DNA of 34,816 nt. It comes from Clostridiales bacterium. Lineage in GTDB: Bacteria; Bacillota; Clostridia; Peptostreptococcales; Anaerovoracaceae. A program made the translations under genes and the position numbers. The notes beneath the pieces were generated by a model that was given only the letters and a program-made list of their open reading frames with translations, was not told the DNA's origin and did no database searches. The DNA lies in NCBI GenBank assembly GCA_015058185.1, contig SVCV01000006.1:1-34816 (forward strand), in the 5' to 3' direction. Shown piece by piece: positions 8,954 to 16,936 of this stretch; position 1 is the first letter of the stretch, and each line of letters starts with the position of its first letter.

Positions 8954-11173
8954 ATGGAAGATAAACGGGGCGTTATCGCCGAGATCATATTTCAGAATTC
9001 GGAAAACGGATACACCATCGCTGTGGTGGAAAATGAGGAAGCCTGCGAGCAGTTCACTGCCGTGGGCTGTCTTCCTGTGGGCGTAAAAGGCCGCAGTTTC
9101 TGTTTTACCGGCGAGTGGAAGGTCCATCCTACCTATGGGGAGCAGTTTGCTTTTACCTCATATAAAGAGGAAGCGCCTGCCACGGCGGAGGCTATGGAAA
9201 GTTTTCTGGCTTCCGGGGTTCTGAAAGGCATCGGTAAAAAGACCGCTGCAGCTATCGTGCATAAATTCGGCAAGGACACTTTCCGGATCATTCAGGAGGA
9301 ACCGGATCGTTTGACGGAGGTGTCCGGCATCGGCCCGTCCAAGGCGGCTTCTGTGGCGGAGGCCTTTCGCTTTCACAGGGAACTGGCTGAGGTCACCTTG
9401 TATTTTCAGCAGGCGGGGATCTCGGCTCTGTGCGCCATGAAGCTTTATCAGGAATACGGCGCAGATACCATCAAATTCGTAGAAGAAAACCCTTACCGCC
9501 TGATCAACGATGTTTACGGCATCGGCTTTCGGAAGGCGGACGCCATTGCGGAGCGGTTGGGCATCGATAAGCACAGCCCTGAGCGGATCCGCAGCGGGAT
9601 CCTGTATTCCCTTTGGCGGTATGTGAACGAAGGACACACCTTTGTTCCGCAAAAGCATTTCTGCGAAGAGGCTGCCAACGCTTTGGAGATCGGTTCCGAA
9701 GAGATTTATGAAGAAGTCACTGCCATGGCCTTTGAGGGAGAGATCCATGTGGAGACCCTTGAAGGGCGGGCTGTTATTTTCCTTTTGCCGTATTATATGG
9801 CGGAGCAGCAGGTCTGCAAAAAACTCATGACCCTGCTGGCTGCCGGATTGAAGCCCATGACAGCGGATACGGAGGGGCTCATCACGATGACCGAGGCCCA
9901 AACCGGGATCAAGCTTTCGGAAAATCAAAAATTTGCAGTGCGTTCCTCCCTGAACAATGGGGTCACGGTCATTACCGGCGGTCCCGGCACAGGAAAGACC
10001 ACCATCATCAATACGATTATCGAGATCTTTCGGCAGGGCGGCCTTTCGGTTGCTTTGGCGGCGCCTACGGGACGGGCGGCCAAACGCATGTCCGAAACTT
10101 CCGGCCAGTTTGCTTCTACGATCCATCGGCTGCTGGAATACTATTACTCCGAGGGTGACGATGTTATGCGCTTTGGGAAGACTGCGGAAAATCCTTTGGA
10201 TTATGATGTGGTCATCGTAGACGAAGCCTCTATGATCGACATTCTTTTGATGAACGGCCTTTTGGCGGCCATCAAGCCCGGCACCCGTCTCATTATCGTA
10301 GGGGATGCGGATCAGCTTCCCTCTGTGGGTCCTGGAAATGTCCTTCGGGATATTATCGACAGCGAGATCGTGGAATCTCTTCACCTTACGGAGATCTTCC
10401 GGCAGGCCCGGGAAAGCCTTATTGTCACTAACGCCCACCGGATCAATCAGGGCGATTATCCGGAGTGCAACGAAAAGGATAAGGATTTCTTTTTCCTCCG
10501 CCGAAACGGGGAAAAGGAAATGCTGGAAACCATTAAAGATCTTTGTGTTCGCCGGCTTCCGGGACACTATGAGGGCTGCCAGGCCCTGCGGGATATTCAG
10601 GTCTTAACGCCTGTCCGAAAAGGTCTTTTGGGAAGCATCAATCTGAATAAGGAATTGCAGGCTTTGCTGAATCCCCCGGCCCCTGAAAAAGGAGAAAAAA
10701 CCGTAGGGCAAAGAACCTTCCGGGAAGGGGACAAGGTCATGCAGATCCGGAACAATTACATGCAGGAATGGAAACGCTCAGAGGATTTTCTTGAAGGGAA
10801 AGGGGTCTTCAACGGAGATGTAGGCGTGATCCAGTCTTTGGATGAAGAGTTCCACGAGTTGACGGTCCTCTTTGATGATGGCCGGTTCTCCACCTACGAG
10901 TTTGCACAGTTGGATGAGCTGGAACTGGCTTATGCTATTACGGTCCACAAGAGCCAGGGCAGCGAATTTCCCATGGTGATCATGCCCATGTCATGGTTCC
11001 CGCCGATGCTCTCTACAAGAAATCTTCTCTACACTGCCGTAACCAGAGCCCGGGATCGGGTCATTTTGGTCGGTTCGGAGAGAAAGATGGAAGCCATGGT
11101 GGATAACAACCGCATCGTAGAACGATATTCCGGCCTTGGGGTAAGGCTTAAGAGATTTTTGGAACAGGGGTAA
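8954..11173 (+). CDS. recD2: RecD2-type ATP-dependent DNA helicase
   Basis: HhH region (GIGKKTAAAIVHKFG, VSGIGPSKA); GGPGTGKTT Walker A; VDEASM; YAITVHKSQGSEFP. Confidence 0.95.
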   Translation: MEDKRGVIAEIIFQNSENGYTIAVVENEEACEQFTAVGCLPVGVKGRSFCFTGEWKVHPTYGEQFAFTSYKEEAPATAEAMESFLASGVLKGIGKKTAAAIVHKFGKDTFRIIQEEPDRLTEVSGIGPSKAASVAEAFRFHRELAEVTLYFQQAGISALCAMKLYQEYGADTIKFVEENPYRLINDVYGIGFRKADAIAERLGIDKHSPERIRSGILYSLWRYVNEGHTFVPQKHFCEEAANALEIGSEEIYEEVTAMAFEGEIHVETLEGRAVIFLLPYYMAEQQVCKKLMTLLAAGLKPMTADTEGLITMTEAQTGIKLSENQKFAVRSSLNNGVTVITGGPGTGKTTIINTIIEIFRQGGLSVALAAPTGRAAKRMSETSGQFASTIHRLLEYYYSEGDDVMRFGKTAENPLDYDVVIVDEASMIDILLMNGLLAAIKPGTRLIIVGDADQLPSVGPGNVLRDIIDSEIVESLHLTEIFRQARESLIVTNAHRINQGDYPECNEKDKDFFFLRRNGEKEMLETIKDLCVRRLPGHYEGCQALRDIQVLTPVRKGLLGSINLNKELQALLNPPAPEKGEKTVGQRTFREGDKVMQIRNNYMQEWKRSEDFLEGKGVFNGDVGVIQSLDEEFHELTVLFDDGRFSTYEFAQLDELELAYAITVHKSQGSEFPMVIMPMSWFPPMLSTRNLLYTAVTRARDRVILVGSERKMEAMVDNNRIVERYSGLGVRLKRFLEQG

Positions 11174-11176
11174 AAT

Positions 11177-11929
11177 ATGCTGAGAGAATTAGGGGGAGCC
11201 ATTTTGGACTGGATCTATCCGCCGGATCTGTATTGCATTCGCTGCGGGAAAATGATCGAGTCCGGTTCGGACGTTTGTCTTTGCAAAGCGTGTGAAGAGG
11301 ACATTCGGCTTGTGGGAGGATCCCGCTGCCGCCGGTGCGGTAAGCCTATGGATCCGCTTCCCGAAAGGGATTTCCGCATGCGGGAGCGCACCTTGTGCGG
11401 AGATTGCCTGCGGGGAAGGGTGATCCGAAAGGGCGTTGTCTGCATGATTTATGACGGCAAGGAAAGGGAGATGATCCATCGGTTTAAGTTTGAGGATCAT
11501 CCCTATTACGGGGCCGGGATCGCGGCGTTGATGGCTGCGGGTCTACAGGGAAAGATCCCCGGGGACGTCGTTGTTATGGCGGTGCCTATGCACCGGGCGA
11601 AGCGGCGCCGAAGGGGATATGACCAGGCGCAGGTTTTGGGAAAAGCGTTAGCCCGGCATTTGGGCCGGCCTTTTTACGGGGATTGCTTGGTTCGTGCGGA
11701 GGCCACTGCTCCCATGATGAGTCTGGGCGGTCATGATCGGCTGCGGAATGTTTCCGGCGCTTTTACTGTGCGTTTTCCCGAAAGGTTTCGGGATGAAAAG
11801 GTTCTCCTTGTAGATGATATTTACACGACCGGCAGCACGGTGGATGCCTGCGGAAAGGCTCTTTTGGCCGCCGGTGCCAAGGAAATTTATATGGTAAGTG
11901 CTGCTTCCGGATACGGAAGCCGGGTATAA
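11177..11929 (+). CDS. comF: ComF family protein (phosphoribosyltransferase domain)
   Basis: Cys4 zinc motif CIRCGKMIESGSDVCLCKAC; VLLVDDIYTTGSTVDAC PRPP loop. Confidence 0.92.
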   Translation: MLRELGGAILDWIYPPDLYCIRCGKMIESGSDVCLCKACEEDIRLVGGSRCRRCGKPMDPLPERDFRMRERTLCGDCLRGRVIRKGVVCMIYDGKEREMIHRFKFEDHPYYGAGIAALMAAGLQGKIPGDVVVMAVPMHRAKRRRRGYDQAQVLGKALARHLGRPFYGDCLVRAEATAPMMSLGGHDRLRNVSGAFTVRFPERFRDEKVLLVDDIYTTGSTVDACGKALLAAGAKEIYMVSAASGYGSRV

Positions 11930-11938
11930 ACAAAAAAG

Positions 11939-12126
11939 AAAATGAGTTGAGAAGATCCCCCGGGTCTGTGGTTGAAAGTCCAGGCCAGGCGCAGGCAAAG
12001 GGACCCACGTAAGCTGCCTCAGGCAGTGATCATGGTGCGCCTTAGAAGTAAGTCCAGAGGAGAAGATCCCTGGCGGGTGTGGGGGCAAAGACCAGGTCAG
12101 CCGGTGGATCTTTTCAGCTCATTTTT
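11939..12126 (+). ncRNA. structured ncRNA, probable raiA-motif RNA
   Basis: ~20-bp closing helix AAAATGAGTTGAGAAGATCC / GGATCTTTTCAGCTCATTTT; no convincing ORF; sits between comF and hpf as described for the raiA motif. Confidence 0.72.
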
Positions 12127-12165
12127 AATTGCAAAAAACCGCGGAAATCCGCATTTTGTTGAATT

Positions 12166-12388
12166 TTATCCACAATCAGGCGAAATCAGTAAAAATTCTT
12201 GCAATTTCAAACCTCTTAAAAAAATTTTCAATATTTATGCATAGCAAAAACCATTGAAAAATCAACATTTCGATAGTTTTCCTTTGAAAAATCCCTGCAT
12301 AAAAATGAATAGGCGCACCATTTGGGACTTTTCCACATTAACAATCGCGGAATTTCAATTATTCACAGACTTATCCACAGAATCCACA
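12166..12388 (+). promoter_or_regulatory. DnaA-box cluster in AT-rich intergenic region
   Basis: TTATCCACA 12166-12174, TTTTCCACA 12329-12337, TTATTCACA 12359-12367, TTATCCACA 12371-12379, degenerate GAATCCACA 12380-12388. Confidence 0.6.
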
Positions 12389-12652
12389 GGTGGAAAAACT
12401 TTTTTCCCAAAATGGAGAAATCAAGGTTTTGAGCCACTTCCTTTTGGGGTATAACATAGTACAGGCATATAAGATCATGAATAATTTTTCTTTAAAAATT
12501 TACATCAAAAAAAGAGGAATCCCGGTACTTATGGAGAACAATATAGTAACAGGATTTTGCAGAATTTTCTGATCAGCCTGTGCCGTTATTGCCGAAGGGC
12601 CTGCCGCCCCCCGGCGGTATGCGTCCCGATCTCCAGGATAGGGGGTATCAAA

Positions 12653-13180
12653 ATGAAGGTTATCTTTACCAGCAAAAATTTCAATGCAAGTGATCACCTC
12701 AAAGACACGATCGAAAAGAAGATCGGCAAACTCAGCAAATACTTTGCCAAGGACATCGTAGCAAACATTACCTTGTCCATGGAAAGAGGCCGCCAGAAGA
12801 TGGAAGCCACCATCAATGCGGACGGAACCATTTTCCGTGCTGAAGATATCAACGATGACATTTATACTGCTGTAGACAAGGTCGTTGACAGACTGGCATC
12901 CCAGATGTCCCGCTTCAAGACCAAGCTGCAGAGAAAACATAAGGATTACAAAGAAATACTCTTCGAGGATGTTCCCGATGTTGCAGAGGAAGAAGATCTC
13001 TCCATCGTTCGCCGGAAGAAATTCGCTCTGCAGCCCATGTCCACGGACGAAGCCATTCTGCAGATGGAACTTCTGGAACACAGCTTCTATGTATTCCTGA
13101 ACTCTGAGACCGATGCAGTTGCTGTAGTTTATAAGAGAAATGACGGCGGTTACGGACTTCTCGAAACCGTGTACGAATAA
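12653..13180 (+). CDS. hpf: ribosome hibernation promoting factor, long form
   Basis: MKVIFTSKNFNASDHLKDTIEKKIGKLSKYF; C-terminal ...FYVFLNSETDAVAVVYKRNDGGYGLLE; RBS GATAGGGGG. Confidence 0.95.
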   Translation: MKVIFTSKNFNASDHLKDTIEKKIGKLSKYFAKDIVANITLSMERGRQKMEATINADGTIFRAEDINDDIYTAVDKVVDRLASQMSRFKTKLQRKHKDYKEILFEDVPDVAEEEDLSIVRRKKFALQPMSTDEAILQMELLEHSFYVFLNSETDAVAVVYKRNDGGYGLLETVYE

Positions 13181-13195
13181 AGTTCTTTCTTCTTT

Positions 13196-13222
13196 GCGGG
13201 GCCTTCGGGCCCCGCTTTTTTT
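13196..13222 (+). terminator. intrinsic terminator after hpf
   Basis: GCGGGGCC-TTCG-GGCCCCGC followed by T7. Confidence 0.95.
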
Positions 13223-13257
13223 CACGGAAACACCTTGAATTTTTCACGGATTATATA

Positions 13258-13286
13258 TTGAAAAGAGGGGTGTTTTTTTGTACAAT
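13258..13286 (+). promoter_or_regulatory. cdaA operon promoter, TTGAAA-17-TACAAT
   Basis: TTGAAA 13258-13263; TACAAT 13281-13286. Confidence 0.65.
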
Positions 13287-13396
13287 GTAAGAAATAGTCA
13301 AAATGGGAAAGCAGGCTGATTTTTTCTGCCCCCTCTTTGGCTCCGATGTCCGTCCTTACTTGCACGTGAGGTGGGGACAAATAACAGGGAAAAGGG

Positions 13397-14266
13397 ATGC
13401 GTACTATGTCTGTTTCTGAATTCTTCTCAGACATTTCTTCAGGGGTTCTGGCCGGGATCACCTTTACGGATATTATCGATGTGGTGATCGTGGCTTTTGT
13501 TGTCTATAAGATCATCGGCTTCATGCAGGCGACCCGTGCGGAACAGCTTGTTAAGGGGCTGATCGTTCTTCTGATCGCAACCTATCTGTCTGGCTTTTTC
13601 AACCTGTACACCCTCAACTGGATCCTGAAGGGAACCCTGAGCTTCGGTGTTATCGCTTTGATCATCATTTTCCAGCCGGAACTGCGCCGTGGTCTTGAAT
13701 ATTTGGGCCGTGGCGGATTGATCCGTCGCAGGGACAAGGACCAGGCCAAGAAGGTGGCTTCTATTATCGTCAGAGCTGTGGAACATTTTTCCGCCGAACG
13801 GATCGGTGCTCTGATCATTATTGAAAGACAAATTCTTCTGAATGACCATACGGAACACGGTACCATCCTCGACAGCGCGCTGTCCGAGGAGCTTTTGGGT
13901 GCCATTTTCTATGAAGGCGCACCTCTCCATGACGGTGCTGCCATTATCCGGGGAGACCGGATCTACGCTGCAGGCTGCATCCTGCCTCTGTCCTCCAACC
14001 GGACCCTCAGCCGGGAACTGGGCACCCGCCATCGTGCCGGTACCGGTATTACCGAAAACTCCGACGCCATCGCCGTTATCGTCTCCGAAGAGACCGGCGT
14101 TATTTCCATTGCCATTGACGGCAACCTGACTCGTTTCCTGGATCTGAAGACGGTGGAAAAGACCATCCTGAACAGCTCTTTGGAAGAGCAGGAAGAAAGA
14201 AAACCTTTTGCAGACGCATTTAAGAAATTCTGGAAAAAAGCAGAAGGGAGGGACACCCATGAGTAA
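13397..14266 (+). CDS. cdaA: diadenylate cyclase CdaA
   Basis: Three TM helices then DAC domain: GAPLHDGAAII, RHRAGTGITENSDAIAVIVSEETG. Confidence 0.95.
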   Translation: MRTMSVSEFFSDISSGVLAGITFTDIIDVVIVAFVVYKIIGFMQATRAEQLVKGLIVLLIATYLSGFFNLYTLNWILKGTLSFGVIALIIIFQPELRRGLEYLGRGGLIRRRDKDQAKKVASIIVRAVEHFSAERIGALIIIERQILLNDHTEHGTILDSALSEELLGAIFYEGAPLHDGAAIIRGDRIYAAGCILPLSSNRTLSRELGTRHRAGTGITENSDAIAVIVSEETGVISIAIDGNLTRFLDLKTVEKTILNSSLEEQEERKPFADAFKKFWKKAEGRDTHE

Positions 14267-15542
14267 CTTCGACGGATTTAAGGGATCTTCCGATGACAAA
14301 TTCTGGACAAAGGAAAGAGATAACAAGGGACGCTACTCGAAAGGTGTTCGCTGGGTTTTGGCCATCGTCATTGCCTTTGGCCTTTGGGTCTATGTGATCA
14401 GTGAAACCAACCCCACTACGCAGGAAGTCTTTACCTCCGTTCCCGTTGAACTTCTGAACGAAGAGTCCCTGGTAAACAGAGGACTGGCTTTGGTGGGTGA
14501 CGGCGAATATACCGTTAATGTGACCGTGGAAGGAAAGCGCGGAGATATCCAAAGTACGGATGTGGATGCCATCGTGGCCACCGTTGACCTCTTCGGCTAC
14601 AGCCAGGGTGATAATTACATCATGGTCAATGTGAACCTGCCGGCCAACAGCGATGTTTCCTTTGTGGAAGTTCGTCCTGCCCGGATCCTTGTGGAGATCG
14701 ATGAGTTTGCTGCGGTAAGCAAGGAGATCGATGTTCATATTGACGGCAGTCTCCCTTCCGGCCAGCAGCTGAGCTCTGCCTCTGTCAGCCCCAGTGAAGT
14801 GGTGGTTTCCGGCCCCAAGAGCTGGGTCGACCAGGTGGCTACCGTAGACGTTTTCGTTTCTGCAGAAATGCTGGATGAAGACGGCGATCCGATCCAGGTA
14901 GAAGCCATTCCCATGAACGAAGAAGGGCTGCGGGTAGAAAATGTTTCTCTGTCCACCCCCTATGTGGATTATGCCGCAAACTTGTATCCCACAAAGACCG
15001 TGCCGGTAGAGATCCCCTTTGTCGGAGAGCTTCCGGAAGGCTTTGTTTTGGACGAGCATGAATCCGTATCCGCTGTGATCCGCGGACCGAAGTCTGCGCT
15101 GCGTTCCGTATCCTCGCTGACAGCGGAGCCTGTGGATCTGTCGTCCCTTGCCGAGGGTCTGAACCGGATCCCCCTGCGGATCAGCCTGCCCTCTAAGGCG
15201 GAATATGCCAGAGGCCAGGAAAAGCCTTATGTGGAATTGATCGTGAAGCCCACGGATTCCGTCTCCTTCGTGTATGATACCGATGATCTTCAGCTGAAGA
15301 ATCTGACCGCTGAATACGGAGTGGATATTGCTTCTCAGGAATTCTATCTGACGGTGGTGGGAGAACGTTCTGTAGTGGAAATGTTAACGCAGAATGATTT
15401 CCTTCTGTCCATCGATCTTGCCGGCGTGAGTGCCGGAGAATATACCGCTGCGGTGGATGTTATTTATGATCCCGGCCTGAAGGTCCAATCCTGGGTTTTG
15501 GATCCCTCCTCCATCGATATTGTTGTGACCGAGAAAGAGTAA
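14259..15542 (+). CDS. cdaR: CdaR, YbbR-domain regulator of CdaA
   Basis: Single TM then YbbR-like repeats; start ATG 14259 overlapping the cdaA end. Confidence 0.88.
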   Translation: MSNFDGFKGSSDDKFWTKERDNKGRYSKGVRWVLAIVIAFGLWVYVISETNPTTQEVFTSVPVELLNEESLVNRGLALVGDGEYTVNVTVEGKRGDIQSTDVDAIVATVDLFGYSQGDNYIMVNVNLPANSDVSFVEVRPARILVEIDEFAAVSKEIDVHIDGSLPSGQQLSSASVSPSEVVVSGPKSWVDQVATVDVFVSAEMLDEDGDPIQVEAIPMNEEGLRVENVSLSTPYVDYAANLYPTKTVPVEIPFVGELPEGFVLDEHESVSAVIRGPKSALRSVSSLTAEPVDLSSLAEGLNRIPLRISLPSKAEYARGQEKPYVELIVKPTDSVSFVYDTDDLQLKNLTAEYGVDIASQEFYLTVVGERSVVEMLTQNDFLLSIDLAGVSAGEYTAAVDVIYDPGLKVQSWVLDPSSIDIVVTEKE

Positions 15543-15575
15543 GCATCACGGGCGAAGGCCCGAAAAGGAGAAAAC

Positions 15576-16925
15576 ATGAGCAGATTATTCGGAACAGACG
15601 GGGTCAGAGGCGTGGCCAACACGGAGCTGACCCCTCAGCTTGCCTATAAATTGGGTCGGGCCGGTGCGGCTGTCCTCAGCAAAGACCATCCCCGCCCCGT
15701 GATTTTAGTTGGAAAAGATACCCGTATTTCCGGCGACCTTTTGGAAGAGGCCCTTTGTGCAGGGATCCTTTCCGTTGGCGGCGATGTGATTCGGGCCGGC
15801 GTGATCCCCACCCCCGCAGTGGCTTATCTCGTAAAGCATTTCAATGCCGCTGCCGGTGCTATGATCTCCGCTTCCCATAATCCCTTTGAGTACAACGGGA
15901 TCAAATTCTTTAATGGTCAGGGCTTTAAGCTGGACGATGCCATCGAGGATGAGATCGAAGCCCGGATCAACTGCGACGATTATACCCAGGATCCTGTGAC
16001 CGGTTCCGGTTTGGGTCGGGTCCTTTCTCCCGACGGTGATCCCGGAGAGATCTATCTGAACTTCCTGAAGAGCACCGTGGACGTGGACTTTTCCGGCATG
16101 AAGCTGGTTTTGGACTGTGCCAACGGCGCATCCTCCGCCTATGCTGCCCGGTTGTTCCGGGAGCTTGGCGCGGACGTCACTGCCATTTCCGACCAGCCTG
16201 ATGGTATCAATATCAACGAAAACTGCGGTTCCACCCACCCTGAAAATCTGCAGGAGCAGGTCTATGCTTTGAACGCAGATCTGGGTCTCGCCTTTGACGG
16301 TGACGCCGACAGACTGATCGCTGTGGATGAAAACGGTCGGGTCATTGACGGTGACCGGATGATCTGTGTCTGCGCCGAAATGATGAAGAGGGAAGGCTCT
16401 CTCCCTGATGGCAGGGTCACGGTTACGGTCATGAGCAACCTGGGATTCCACAAGGCCATGGGCGAAGCCGGCTGCAAGGTAGACGTTACCGCAGTAGGCG
16501 ATCGCTATGTTTTGGAAAGCATGCTGAAAACCGGAAGCGCCATCGGCGGCGAGCAGTCCGGACATATTATTTTCCTGAACCACAGCACCACCGGCGACGG
16601 AATGCTTTCCGCTTTACAGCTCTTGAAGGCAGTCAAGACCGGCGGCGGAAGCCTGGCTGCGCTGGCAGACCGAATGGAAGTATTCCCCCAGGTTCTGCGG
16701 AATGCACGGATAAAGAACGAATATAAGAATACATATATGGAGAATCCCGAAATTCGGGAAGCCATTGAAAGAATCGAAGCTGTGATGGCCGGGGAAGGCC
16801 GGGTGCTGATCCGTCCTTCCGGAACAGAGCCCCTGGTTCGGGTCATGATCGAAGGAAAAGACCAGACACAGATCACGGCGTTGGCTGAGGAACTGGCTCA
16901 GCTCATTACTGAGAAATTGGCTTAG
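15576..16925 (+). CDS. glmM: phosphoglucosamine mutase
   Basis: MSRLFGTDGVRGVANTELTP; MISASHNPFEYNGIKFF; FDGDADR; RPSGTEPLVRVMIEG. Confidence 0.97.
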   Translation: MSRLFGTDGVRGVANTELTPQLAYKLGRAGAAVLSKDHPRPVILVGKDTRISGDLLEEALCAGILSVGGDVIRAGVIPTPAVAYLVKHFNAAAGAMISASHNPFEYNGIKFFNGQGFKLDDAIEDEIEARINCDDYTQDPVTGSGLGRVLSPDGDPGEIYLNFLKSTVDVDFSGMKLVLDCANGASSAYAARLFRELGADVTAISDQPDGININENCGSTHPENLQEQVYALNADLGLAFDGDADRLIAVDENGRVIDGDRMICVCAEMMKREGSLPDGRVTVTVMSNLGFHKAMGEAGCKVDVTAVGDRYVLESMLKTGSAIGGEQSGHIIFLNHSTTGDGMLSALQLLKAVKTGGGSLAALADRMEVFPQVLRNARIKNEYKNTYMENPEIREAIERIEAVMAGEGRVLIRPSGTEPLVRVMIEGKDQTQITALAEELAQLITEKLA

Positions 16926-16936
16926 GAGGCAAGACT

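Noticed and set aside
7754-9127. 457-aa minus-strand ORF opposite the YhaM-like gene and recD2 start (similarly 9158-10567 and 6759-7790)
   Set aside because: Shadow ORFs of confident genes; low-complexity composition without conserved motifs.
11648-12088. 146-aa minus-strand ORF over the comF end and ncRNA
   Set aside because: Overlaps a confident CDS and the structured RNA; translation looks non-protein-like.
11939-12126. 6S RNA (SsrS) as alternative identity of the comF-hpf ncRNA
   Set aside because: Long closing helix and size are compatible, but genomic context fits the raiA motif better and the interior does not read as a simple 6S-like rod with a central bubble. Not excluded without a covariance search.
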